A stretch of DNA of 64,000 nucleotides, taken from assembly GCF_030409325.1 (NCBI RefSeq), contig NZ_JAUFPR010000004.1, forward strand, positions 977,548 to 1,041,547, read 5' to 3'. The position numbers were made by a program, and so were the translations under genes. The DNA is from Mucilaginibacter aquaedulcis. GTDB taxonomy: Bacteria > Bacteroidota > Bacteroidia > Sphingobacteriales > Sphingobacteriaceae. The notes beneath the pieces were generated by a model that worked only from the letters and a program-made list of their open reading frames with translations, ran no database searches and was not told the origin of the DNA. Every line of letters starts with the position of its first letter. The first letter of the stretch is position 1. Below, piece by piece: positions 44,485-52,337 of the stretch.

Positions 44485-45689
44485 CAGCGGACCAGGTAAA
44501 AGGAAAGGGATTTAGGGGCGCATTGCGCTACAACCTGCAAAAGGTCGAGCATGGTAAGGCGAAAGTTCTGGATATGACTTTTACATCGGGCAAAGAGGAT
44601 TCTATCATGCGTGAGGTGGCTTTGATCAGAATGTTAAGGCCAAACCTTCAAAAGTACTTCTATCATACCTCCCTCAACTTTCCGCCGAATGAGAACCTGG
44701 GTGATGAACAAATGAACATTATTGCAAATGAATATTTGAACAACATGGGATTTGACCAGCACCAGTTTGCCATCTTCCGACATTATGATGCGGATCATCC
44801 GCACCTGCATATCCTTGTTAACCGTATCGGCTACGACGGCAAAGTCGTTTCGGACAGCAAAGACTACCAGCGCAGCGAGCAGGTACTCAGAATGCTGGAA
44901 AAGCAGTATGGCTTGACAGAGGTCATCTCAAGTAGACAAGCCCAAGAAAGGGCGATGACGAAGAACGAACTAGAAATGATGAAGCGGACGAAGGAGCCGT
45001 CCTCCAAAATGAAATTGCAAGAAATCATTAAAGATGTGCTCAGCAAGAAGCCCAATACAGCACAATTCATTCAGGCCTTGGAATCTAAGGGTATCAACGT
45101 ATTGTTTAACCGGGCCAGTACCGGTTTTGTGAGCGGCATATCCTACGGCTATGAAGGTATGCAGTTCAAAGGCGCTCAATTAGGTAATGTTTACAAATGG
45201 CAGGCCATTAAAAATGCTATCAGTTATGAACAAGAAAGAGATCGCACAGCAATTCACCAGGCAAATATTAGGACAAGAGCCTGGCAACAATCAGCAACAG
45301 CCGGTGAATCCGCCGCAAGAGGAACAGCAGCGGGAACTTACGGAGATACAAAAGTTGCTGCCGGAAATAGAAAGGCTATACAGCAAGGCGCTGGAAAACT
45401 ACAGGATCAGATCAGAGCAAAAGATAGCAGAGACCAGCAGGCGGCTGGAGCTGATGGACAGCACAGCAACCAACCTCGCCTTTCAGATTCAAAGAATAGT
45501 CTCCAGCGCGGAACAGATCTACCAAGCCAACAACAAGTTCGGCAGCAGATGGTTCATCAGACTATACCTGGTAGCAATCTTATCGGGAGTTTGCTCGGCA
45601 CTAATCACCCTACTGGTGATATGGATCAAAATGCATTGAATGAGTTCAAACGCAAACGTAAGAAGAGAAAAGGGCAAAGATTGGGTTAG
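44481..45689 (+). CDS. mobB: MOBP-like relaxase / mobilization nuclease
   Basis: A 402-aa relaxase. The HUH metal-binding motif is HPHLHILVNRIG (preceded by FRHYDAD), with an N-terminal GKGFRGALRYNL that resembles the region of the catalytic Tyr in Bacteroidota MobB/BmgA relaxases. It nicks at oriT and pilots single-stranded DNA through a helper conjugation pore. The C-terminal 150 residues are low-complexity (Gln, Ala, Gly, Ser) and basic at the end (KRKRKKRKGQ), the part overlapped by another gene. No conjugation genes are in the window, so the element depends on a helper. Confidence 0.88.
   Translation: MTADQVKGKGFRGALRYNLQKVEHGKAKVLDMTFTSGKEDSIMREVALIRMLRPNLQKYFYHTSLNFPPNENLGDEQMNIIANEYLNNMGFDQHQFAIFRHYDADHPHLHILVNRIGYDGKVVSDSKDYQRSEQVLRMLEKQYGLTEVISSRQAQERAMTKNELEMMKRTKEPSSKMKLQEIIKDVLSKKPNTAQFIQALESKGINVLFNRASTGFVSGISYGYEGMQFKGAQLGNVYKWQAIKNAISYEQERDRTAIHQANIRTRAWQQSATAGESAARGTAAGTYGDTKVAAGNRKAIQQGAGKLQDQIRAKDSRDQQAAGADGQHSNQPRLSDSKNSLQRGTDLPSQQQVRQQMVHQTIPGSNLIGSLLGTNHPTGDMDQNALNEFKRKRKKRKGQRLG
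45226..45639 (+). CDS. Coiled-coil membrane protein encoded inside the relaxase gene
   Basis: A 137-aa protein in a different frame within the relaxase C-terminal region, starting MNKKEIAQQFTRQILGQEPG. It has a long charged helix (ELTEIQKLLPEIERLYSKAL; SEQKIAETSRRLELMDS) and a C-terminal transmembrane helix (RLYLVAILSGVCSALITLL then VIWIKMH). The balanced composition and clear helix-plus-anchor design contrast with the low-complexity relaxase tail, so I believe this frame is real. Known precedents are MobB inside MobA (RSF1010) and MbeB/MbeD inside MbeA (ColE1). Likely role: membrane attachment of the relaxosome. Confidence 0.65.
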   Translation: MNKKEIAQQFTRQILGQEPGNNQQQPVNPPQEEQQRELTEIQKLLPEIERLYSKALENYRIRSEQKIAETSRRLELMDSTATNLAFQIQRIVSSAEQIYQANNKFGSRWFIRLYLVAILSGVCSALITLLVIWIKMH

Positions 45690-45704
45690 TTATTAAGCTG
45701 GTTA

Positions 45705-46070
45705 TTACAAAGTCCTTCGTGGCCTTTTCTTTCGTTCCTCGCTGCCTGGCCTAATTACCTTTTGATAAACGGGCTGTCTTTGCGGAGAAGAGGCTTTGGG
45801 CGAGTAGCTCGGTTTTGCAGCTGTTTCCTCATTGAGCTTAACGGTGAGTTGTTTCCCGTTCAGGTCAGAACCGTCCAATGCTTCCACTGCCGCCTCAGCT
45901 CCTTCCCGGTCATTCATTTCGATAAAGGCATAACCCTTACAAATCCGTGTTTTCTTATCACGGACGATCTTAATGGTGCTAATGTCACCATGCGGTGCAA
46001 ACAACTTGGCCAGTTCCAGTTCGTCGATCTCCAGCGGGAAGCCGCCAACAAATAGTTTTACCAATTCCAT
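45705..46070 (-). CDS. RRM-domain RNA-binding protein
   Basis: A 121-aa protein: one RNA recognition motif (residues 1-80) with RNP2 KLFVGGF and RNP1 KGYAFIEM, both with aromatic residues in place, then a Ser/Pro-rich basic tail (PGSEERKKRPRRTL). Single-RRM proteins are widespread in Bacteroidota and resemble cyanobacterial cold-responsive Rbp proteins. It is convergent with the relaxase gene; palindromic operators lie directly upstream. Confidence 0.93.
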   Translation of the reverse strand: MELVKLFVGGFPLEIDELELAKLFAPHGDISTIKIVRDKKTRICKGYAFIEMNDREGAEAAVEALDGSDLNGKQLTVKLNEETAAKPSYSPKASSPQRQPVYQKVIRPGSEERKKRPRRTL

Positions 46071-46118
46071 AAGTAGCCTGCAAATGTAGAGATATAGAAT
46101 CTAGATTTCTGTATTTGT

Positions 46119-46174
46119 AGAAATGAACATTTCTGTAAATGCAGAAAGTTAGAAATGCAGAAATATGCATTTCT
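46119..46174. promoter_or_regulatory. Palindromic operators upstream of the RRM gene
   Basis: AGAAATG, AA, CATTTCT (46119-46134, perfect arms) and AGAAATGCA, six bases, TGCATTTCT (46151-46174, perfect 9-bp arms), with a weaker third copy AGAATCTAGATTTCT at 46096-46110. They lie between the RRM gene start (46070) and the stop of the XRE gene. Repeated dyads of one type imply binding of a dimeric regulator; the neighbouring XRE protein is the simplest candidate. Confidence 0.55.
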
Positions 46175-46207
46175 AATAAACGAACTATGAAGGTCACGAT
46201 AGCAAAT

Positions 46208-46230
46208 AAAAAAAGCCCCTTTCGGAGCTT
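46208..46230 (-). terminator. Terminator of the XRE gene
   Basis: On the minus strand AAGCTCC, GAAA loop, GGGGCTT is followed by T residues. The stem is 7 bp with one G-T pair and begins about five bases after the XRE stop codon. Confidence 0.75.
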
Positions 46231-46234
46231 AATA

Positions 46235-46624
46235 TTATTTGGAGTTTTTTAGAAGCTCGGTTTTTTCTCGTTCACTGGCTAGTAACCTTTCATAAAGATC
46301 AACAATTTTTTCTATCGTATTAAAAGTAGGTTGGTAGTTTAATGAACTTGCAATCAAGGTTGAACTGTCACTACTGGTATTATGGAATGTATTTGAAATG
46401 ATATTAAATACGGCTTCTTCTGTAAAGGCTTTAATTGCTTCAGGCGTAAGGCCTAAGACATTAGCGATTTTGGCTAAAGCATCATCTTCCACCTCGGCGC
46501 TTTGTTCAATCTTGGAAACGGCTTGCTGACTGATACCAAGTTCTAAGGCAAGCGTTTCCTGCTTCATGCCGCGCAACTCACGAAGCTTGCTGATTTTTCT
46601 TCCGATGTGTAAAGTCTCTGCCAT
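46235..46624 (-). CDS. XRE-family HTH regulator with C-terminal coiled coil
   Basis: A 129-aa regulator: Cro/C1-type HTH at residues 8-65 (ISKLRELRGMKQETLALELG, ISQQAVSKIEQ, IANVLGLTPEAIKAF) and a C-terminal segment ending in a helix (IEKIVDLYERLLASEREKTE) likely used for dimerisation. Candidate binder of the AGAAATG palindromes just downstream. Confidence 0.88.
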   Translation of the reverse strand: MAETLHIGRKISKLRELRGMKQETLALELGISQQAVSKIEQSAEVEDDALAKIANVLGLTPEAIKAFTEEAVFNIISNTFHNTSSDSSTLIASSLNYQPTFNTIEKIVDLYERLLASEREKTELLKNSK

Positions 46625-46714
46625 GGCGTAAATGTATCAATTATTGTAAATGTACGAAACAACCGCATCATTGTAAAGTACAAAATCGCTATGGTTCGGC
46701 ACGTGGGTTTACTG

Positions 46715-47500
46715 CTATTCTTTTGTGTTGTCGGTCAATGCAGGCCGGTCACAATCCTTGAGTATGATCTCCACCAACTGGTTTAAGCCAAGCTGTTCAG
46801 CGGGTGTAATAGCTTCGTTAAACCTGCAATTGAAATTCATTAATGGCAATCTTACTGAATACCTCTTTACCTGCGTAGATGCTAACTCACCAGATCCATC
46901 TACGCTCTTTTTAAACGTTGGTTCGATCTCTCGCTGCTTGATGATCCATGCTGCTTCGTAAAGCTTTTGCATGTTCTCATATAAATAGATCACATCGCTG
47001 GTATCTAAGAACTCATCTGCCGAATGATTGGACAGGCCCGTTTCCAGCCACTCGTAAAGAAGATCAAGGTACTGATCGACTGTATAGACCTTGAAGAAAT
47101 GACTAATGGCCAAATATGGGTTAATGCGTTCAACAGAGGACAGGTGAACAGGATAATGAAGCCATTCCTGCTCTTCCTGCTGCAATTGTTGATCGAAGTT
47201 AATATTAATCGCATCGGCAAGCTTCGACGCTCTTTTAGTACGGCTGATTAAGTAAACTGCCTCCACCAGCTTAGCATTTAACTGGTGCGTAAAGAGCAAC
47301 CCGGCCGGACTTTTCTTAGGTTCATCCGTATAATAACCCTCTTCGATCACATGCTTACGCCATTCCAGTAAGCTTTCTAAATGTCCGGGTAGCCAGTCTG
47401 CGGAAAAGAAATCACTGATCACATTCAAAGGCTCGTCGATCTCATCCGGATCAAGATGTTTGGGATAAAAGTTCTGTACATCATATTGCTTTAAGTCCAT
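46715..47500 (-). CDS. Hypothetical protein with internal duplication
   Basis: A 261-aa protein starting MDLKQYDVQNFYPKHLDPDE (an extension to 47551 would overlap the divergent gene). The first and second halves repeat each other: EIDEPLNVISDFFSADWLPG with LESLLEWRKHV in the first, and RINPYLAISHFFKVYTVDQY with LDLLYEWLETG in the second, each followed by a helical QLNAKLVEAVYLI or NMQKLYEAAWIIK. No named family. It is divergent from the nucleotidyltransferase-HEPN gene with only five bases between the starts, so the two are probably a functional pair. Confidence 0.65.
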   Translation of the reverse strand: MDLKQYDVQNFYPKHLDPDEIDEPLNVISDFFSADWLPGHLESLLEWRKHVIEEGYYTDEPKKSPAGLLFTHQLNAKLVEAVYLISRTKRASKLADAININFDQQLQQEEQEWLHYPVHLSSVERINPYLAISHFFKVYTVDQYLDLLYEWLETGLSNHSADEFLDTSDVIYLYENMQKLYEAAWIIKQREIEPTFKKSVDGSGELASTQVKRYSVRLPLMNFNCRFNEAITPAEQLGLNQLVEIILKDCDRPALTDNTKE

Positions 47501-47505
47501 GACTG

Positions 47506-48242
47506 ATGCTATTGGTTGAGTCTGTATTAATGATCCTTCACCTTGGGACACATCCAGACCCTGACACCTTTTATCTTTTGATAATCACTAAGGAGCAAGA
47601 CAAAACATCGGAACATCAGCTCTTAGATAAGATCGAGAAGAAATGCGGTCATCTGATTAATGTTTGTGCTATCGTTCATAAATCAGATGCTTTTATTAGG
47701 GGGCTTGAAGACGGAAGCCGCTTTTTCATCAATACATTACAAAAAAATAAGATTGCTTACCGGTCATCAAAGCTGGAGTTACCCGAACTACAAATTCCGG
47801 ATGAAAAGTCTATCAGAGGTCAGGTAGAAGCTATATGGAACCGTTGGGGTAAGCAAGCAAAGGACTTTCTCGATACATCTTTAACTTGCGTTGATGATGG
47901 TAATTATAACTTAGCGGTGTTCCTGATGCATCAGGCAGTAGAAAGCACGCTAGTTCCATTATAAGAGTTAATTTAGGTTACCGGCTCTCCATTCATAATC
48001 TGGCCAGACAGCTAAAGATAACGTTGATCTGCACGGATGACTTAAAGAATGTATTTGACTTTAGTGTTGTAAGCGATGTGCAGCTTTTTGAGTTGTTACA
48101 AACGGCCTATTCGGCAGCAAGGTATAAAGACGATTTTTACGCTGACAAGGAAACAGTAAAGGCGTTATCGGACAAAGTTTGCAAGCTGTTCATAACTGCT
48201 GAAGGAATGTTTCAACAGATAATAGAGCAAATGAAAGATTAG
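47506..48242 (+). pseudogene. Nucleotidyltransferase-HEPN protein, frameshifted
   Basis: The first frame encodes the end of a minimal-nucleotidyltransferase-like domain (DTFYLLIITKEQDKTSEHQL; INVCAIVHKSDAFIRGLEDG) and the first HEPN helices (NYNLAVFLMHQAVESTLVP), then stops at TAA 47964. The next frame continues exactly as the family expects: IIRVNLGYRLSIHNLARQLK, LLQTAYSAARYKDDF. One missing base at the CC run 47956-47957 separates them. Restored length about 245 aa. The N-terminal part with the catalytic GS/DxD region is also absent, so the NT domain is truncated. Intact relatives are HEPN-MNT toxin/antitoxin-like fusions. Confidence 0.7.
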
Positions 48243-48678
48243 CCCTTGCAGGAAGGCAGACAGTTTAACCACACGCTATCGCTACGGGTTCCATTACACC
48301 GACAACCTTCTTGCCGCTCAGGCAATACTATGGCTCGTTATCTCTCACCATAGCATTGCTTTACTCTCTGCATGGCAACTGACCACTACACCGCCATCAC
48401 AAAATTAGCATCGCAGTAAAACTATCAAGGGTACATGAACGCTGCAACTATTTGATTTTATTGGCAGCAGCGCCCTTGACAGCTTTCCTGCTTGCTGCTG
48501 CCGGTTGTTTAAGCGATGCAATGGAGAAGTGTGTTTGAGAAAGTATGAAACATACTAAACAACTTCATCGTCTAGCATGTTACGGTTTTTAGGAACCGCA
48601 TTTGCCATACAATGTTAAGGGTTTAGCAGACTATTATATCCCTAACATCTTTCATTTAGGGAAGATGTTACCATAATC
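48243..48678. other. 436-bp gap, possible structured segment
   Basis: No gene seen. The interval is more GC-rich than its neighbours and contains CAAGGG with CGCTGC (48428-48447) and the complementary GCAGCGCCCTTG (48465-48478), plus repeated GCTGC/GCAGC words (48458-48505), so part of it can fold. The stretch near 48630-48670 precedes the end of the receiver-domain gene and has no clear terminator. Confidence 0.4.
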
Positions 48679-49557
48679 CTACCCCACTACTAGCCCACTA
48701 GCCCAAATAAAACTATCTTTTAATGCCAAGGCTAATCCTCCAATGAGTTCCCCGGATGGATAAGCTTTGATTTCAGCTGATGTAGTTGGCGTGTGGCTTC
48801 CAAAGTTTCCAGCAATTTTCCGGATGGAAGTTAGCGTAGAAAAAACGTGTACAGGAACATCATCGTGATCATTAAGGTAATCCAAAATATCTTTAAGCCT
48901 AGTACCCGGGCTGTGTATTAAAGCTGCTCCAGCGAGGTACTTATCATTGATAATGTCTACAAGATGTTCGACTGTCCTACGCAAGGCGGACAAATTGTTT
49001 ATTCTTAAAGGCACACTGGAAGAGAAATAGTTTTTGTTAATAAACAAATTGAACAGTAGTGCGAATGCTGCATCATCAAAATAGTTGTCTGCGAATTCAA
49101 ATATTTCTGGATATGACCCAAGAAGGATTGCTTTATCAGTTTGCAAGTATTGCTCCCATATATGATTAATTAGCTGGTCTTCGTTACCTTTTTCGTAGAT
49201 CGGACATTTAACCCTACTGGATAACCTTAACTTTAAGTCTGCGAATCCTGTGTTTATACAATAAGGTAATGTTAAACAATATTCCTTTTTTAATTCGTCT
49301 AAATCTCGCAATATAGCTACCAAGTTCATCTCATCCTCGGTTCCCTCTGCTTGCCCTTCATGCATATAAGCACGCGCATCTAAAACTACAAACTGATACT
49401 TCCTTGGGGAAGCTTTGATGATTTCAAATAATTCATCTGCATTATCAACCCATTTTGTTATAATACGCTGTTTTTGGGCTGTTGTCTTAAAACTTCCTGC
49501 ATAATCTGCTTTATCGTCATATAATAAAATACTGATCGGTTTATCTGGTCTGGTCAT
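48679..49557 (-). CDS. Receiver-domain protein with HEPN/DUF4145-like C-terminus
   Basis: A 292-aa protein. Residues 1-135 form a receiver domain: acidic pair in ILLYDDKAD (Asp14, Asp15), phospho-acceptor Asp60 in FVVLDARAY, Thr103 in CINTGFAD, and Lys123 in IYEKGNE. Residues 140-292 are helical, with NLSALRRTVEHLVDIIND and SIRKIAGNFGSHTP; the second block resembles the IRKTGNLAVH motif of the DUF4145/HEPN-like domain at the start of HsdR in this same operon. Its ATG overlaps the stop of the methylase-kinase gene by four bases, so it is the expected phosphorylation partner. The output domain may be an effector nuclease or a protein-protein module. Confidence 0.7.
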   Translation of the reverse strand: MTRPDKPISILLYDDKADYAGSFKTTAQKQRIITKWVDNADELFEIIKASPRKYQFVVLDARAYMHEGQAEGTEDEMNLVAILRDLDELKKEYCLTLPYCINTGFADLKLRLSSRVKCPIYEKGNEDQLINHIWEQYLQTDKAILLGSYPEIFEFADNYFDDAAFALLFNLFINKNYFSSSVPLRINNLSALRRTVEHLVDIINDKYLAGAALIHSPGTRLKDILDYLNDHDDVPVHVFSTLTSIRKIAGNFGSHTPTTSAEIKAYPSGELIGGLALALKDSFIWASGLVVG

Positions 49558-52274
49558 GGAAGATAAATTTTAAAACGTACTTTAAATTGTGATTCACCTA
49601 TTTCCTTCTTATCGGCTAAATGTAGCTCTCCATGGTGACTTTCTATAATTCTTTTAATATGGAAACCACCAAAGCCGGTACCTCTATGCCTATTAGTAGT
49701 TTGACCAACCATTTGGAATTTGGCTATATCAAATTCGACAGGAAATTCCTTGCCGTTGTTTTCTACAATAATCTCGTTAAAATCCTTGTTTACCGATTTA
49801 TTTAAGATTCTTATGTTGATGAGGTTTTCCGCTTTTTTTAATCTTCCATGAAATCCGTGTTTGATGGCATTCTCAATTAGTCTTTTAAAAAGCACCTCCA
49901 TCTGATATTTATCAGCCATTATTTCACGTTCATCGCCCTGTATAGAAATAGTACAATTAGTATTTGCAAATAAAGGCTTTATCACTTGGTTCAGGTATTG
50001 TTTTAACGGTATTTTTTCAGGAGCAAATACTCCTCCGCCTATATTAAGAATTTCCTCTGCTTTTGTAAGGGTGGTTTGCGCATCCTTAATTGCTGACACC
50101 ATTCGATTCATGACATTCCTAAATAGCAAGTGCTTTTCTTCATCTGGATTTTGCCCTGGAAGTAATGGAACTACATGCTCATTCCAAGACAATGGGTCAC
50201 CTGATTCAATTTTTCGTTCAAAAAAATCATTAAGAGTCGAAATGTCCATCCCTAGTGAAGAGACAGGTTGTTTCAACTCATGTTTCAAACTTGCTATAAT
50301 GTTGTAAAGATCATCCTCCCGCTGTAGATCAACTGTATTTTTTACTTCTTCTAACTTTTTTCCATAGTATGAAGCAATAAAGTTTCGTTGATCCTCAATG
50401 GGAAGTGCTTTAATATGAATGTTGGTGAAGTCTGCCTTACTAAAATGCGGGACACCAATATTATGTCTTATGGCGTCAATCTGTTTAAGGACGTAATCAC
50501 TTTGAAGTTGTGTAATTAAATATTCAGGCAGTAATTGACCTTCTAAAGTTTTTACAACTATGATATTCGGGTTACATAATGCAGGGCCATCATATCTGTA
50601 CAAAGACGGTTTAAGTTTACTGCCGACCTTTGCTATCAAAACCGCTTTGTTAGGAATATATCTAGGGTTTTTCGTCAATAGTTCTTCATCACTGATAAAG
50701 TATTCTGCCTTAGAATTATCAACCTCATTTAGTCCTGTTGTTTCTGTTAAATCACCTAATTGCAAATAAGGTACACCGTGATCTTTATTGATATTACTTT
50801 TATTTACCCCCATTCCGGTGTAAATAATCTCACATAAACTTTGAAGAGGAACGTAGTTGCCGCCAATTGGCAATTCAAGAAGATAGCGCTTAGGGCTTAG
50901 ATCATAATTTTTAAACGGAATTTCGTCTGGATTAACAAACGTGCTACTTTCTATACGAAGCTCATTATGATAGGCATTTATTATTTCAATTGACTTTGCT
51001 TCGAATGCATCAACAGTAAGTTTAGAACTATCAAAAAGAAATATTCCGCCCTTACGAGTTGTGTTTTTCTCGATAATTAATAGTGAGGTAGAAACGGAAA
51101 AATAAGGACGGAAGGTTGCACTTGGTAAAGAGATAATACCCTTTAATAAATTGGCGTGAATAAGCACTTGCCTTAAAAATAAGAAATCACGTTTTGCGCT
51201 AAAAAGAACGCCATCCGGAACAACAATGACCGCTTTGCCACCATCCTTTAACAAAGAAACAGTGGACAATATTCCAGCAGCAGTCGTATCAATCGATCCA
51301 TCAAATGAGTTCCATTGATAATTGCTGAATAATCCGGGGTAGACACCTTTAAGTTCATATAGATATTTTTTTTGTCTTAATCCGAAAGGTGGTACTGTAA
51401 CTACTAGATCTGCAGATTTCTCGCCTAGTGGACTTTCAAAAAAGTCATTAACAAAATATTCCACCTGATGATATCCGCTAACATATATATTCAATGCACC
51501 TATTATACTGGCAGAAAGAGAAATGTCATTTGCGATAAGCTTTGGCAAAAATTTATAATTGTGTTTATATGCTTGAAGCAAAGAACTTGCCGTACCGGCA
51601 AACGGGTCAACGATTGTTCCTTTTTCCGGCACCGAGAATATTGAACCCATGAAGGTGGAAAGAAATTGCGGGGATGAGTACTCACCGTTATGCAGGCTGT
51701 CTGCATTAGTAAACTCATTTACAATATCATTAAAGAATTTACTAAAATCACGCAATGGTGGCTTTGTAAAAGAACCGAATCTGAACAAGGAATTCCAAAA
51801 CCAATGGAAGCGCTTATCATTAGCTCTCCGGATGAGACTATAGACTTCTTCCTGGCCGTTTGTTGGCAAAAAATCAAGGTTCGTCCTTATAAGTTTTCGA
51901 ATATTATCTAAATCTGGAGTAATGAAATGTAACGTTGGGTCGTTATCTCGCCATCCAATAAATAACGCGATTACAGCAAGAAGTTTGTATTCAAAATAGC
52001 CGGACTTATCATCTCTTAGTTCATTTAAGATGTGGTAATATTCGTTTTTGAATTTTATAATATCTTTATTCACCAACGAAATATTTCCTTCAGGACTGAT
52101 GTGGAATAACTGTGAATACTGGTTTACTCTAGCTGCTATCTGAGTAGCACTAACAGGCTGGCCATCCTTTCTTCTATAAATTTGAAGGGAATTAATTTTT
52201 TCAGCAATTTCTAGACTCGATTGCGGACCTTCTGAAAAAATCAATAGCTCTTGTATAGCCTCGTGTAACGTCAT
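49554..52274 (-). CDS. HARE-HTH / N6-methylase-like / HsdS-like / histidine kinase fusion
   Basis: A 906-aa multidomain protein. Residues 1-60: HARE-like HTH (MTLHEAIQELLIFSEGPQSS). About 190-420: HsdM-type N6-adenine methylase fold with motif I DPFAGTAS (223-230), but motif IV reads VPPF (294-297) where active enzymes have N/D/S-PP-Y/F. About 440-640: HsdS-like target-recognition segment (YVPLQSLCEIIYTGMGV; NIGVPHFSKADFTNIHIKAL). About 655-906: histidine kinase with H-box LKHELKQPVSSLG (His665), N-box LIENAIKHG (Asn802), and glycine box GTGFGGFHIKRII. No membrane segment. I take Met 52274 as start; an open frame reaches 52331, but an operator lies there. It follows hsdR and overlaps the receiver gene. 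Function inferred: DNA-state sensor that signals by phosphotransfer. Confidence 0.8.
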   Translation of the reverse strand: MTLHEAIQELLIFSEGPQSSLEIAEKINSLQIYRRKDGQPVSATQIAARVNQYSQLFHISPEGNISLVNKDIIKFKNEYYHILNELRDDKSGYFEYKLLAVIALFIGWRDNDPTLHFITPDLDNIRKLIRTNLDFLPTNGQEEVYSLIRRANDKRFHWFWNSLFRFGSFTKPPLRDFSKFFNDIVNEFTNADSLHNGEYSSPQFLSTFMGSIFSVPEKGTIVDPFAGTASSLLQAYKHNYKFLPKLIANDISLSASIIGALNIYVSGYHQVEYFVNDFFESPLGEKSADLVVTVPPFGLRQKKYLYELKGVYPGLFSNYQWNSFDGSIDTTAAGILSTVSLLKDGGKAVIVVPDGVLFSAKRDFLFLRQVLIHANLLKGIISLPSATFRPYFSVSTSLLIIEKNTTRKGGIFLFDSSKLTVDAFEAKSIEIINAYHNELRIESSTFVNPDEIPFKNYDLSPKRYLLELPIGGNYVPLQSLCEIIYTGMGVNKSNINKDHGVPYLQLGDLTETTGLNEVDNSKAEYFISDEELLTKNPRYIPNKAVLIAKVGSKLKPSLYRYDGPALCNPNIIVVKTLEGQLLPEYLITQLQSDYVLKQIDAIRHNIGVPHFSKADFTNIHIKALPIEDQRNFIASYYGKKLEEVKNTVDLQREDDLYNIIASLKHELKQPVSSLGMDISTLNDFFERKIESGDPLSWNEHVVPLLPGQNPDEEKHLLFRNVMNRMVSAIKDAQTTLTKAEEILNIGGGVFAPEKIPLKQYLNQVIKPLFANTNCTISIQGDEREIMADKYQMEVLFKRLIENAIKHGFHGRLKKAENLINIRILNKSVNKDFNEIIVENNGKEFPVEFDIAKFQMVGQTTNRHRGTGFGGFHIKRIIESHHGELHLADKKEIGESQFKVRFKIYLP

Positions 52275-52296
52275 TGATGCAAAGATTATTCTCATC

Positions 52297-52316
52297 TGTG
52301 CAGTGTATCTGCACAG
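52297..52316. promoter_or_regulatory. WYL-type operator upstream of methylase-kinase gene
   Basis: TGTGCAGTGTATCTGCACAG: with one base on the left (C) it forms perfect arms CTGTGCAG / CTGCACAG around a five-base centre. It differs at a single position from the palindrome in the capW/CD-NTase intergenic region (59535-59554, reverse strand). It ends 23 bases before the chosen start codon, so an internal promoter here could be controlled by the WYL regulator. Confidence 0.65.
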
Positions 52317-52337
52317 AACTTTATTGATCAAAGTTAA

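Noticed and set aside
52275..52331. 19-codon extension of the methylase-kinase protein
   Set aside because: The palindromic operator would then be inside the gene; HARE-type domains start at the MTLHEAI position. Not fully excluded.
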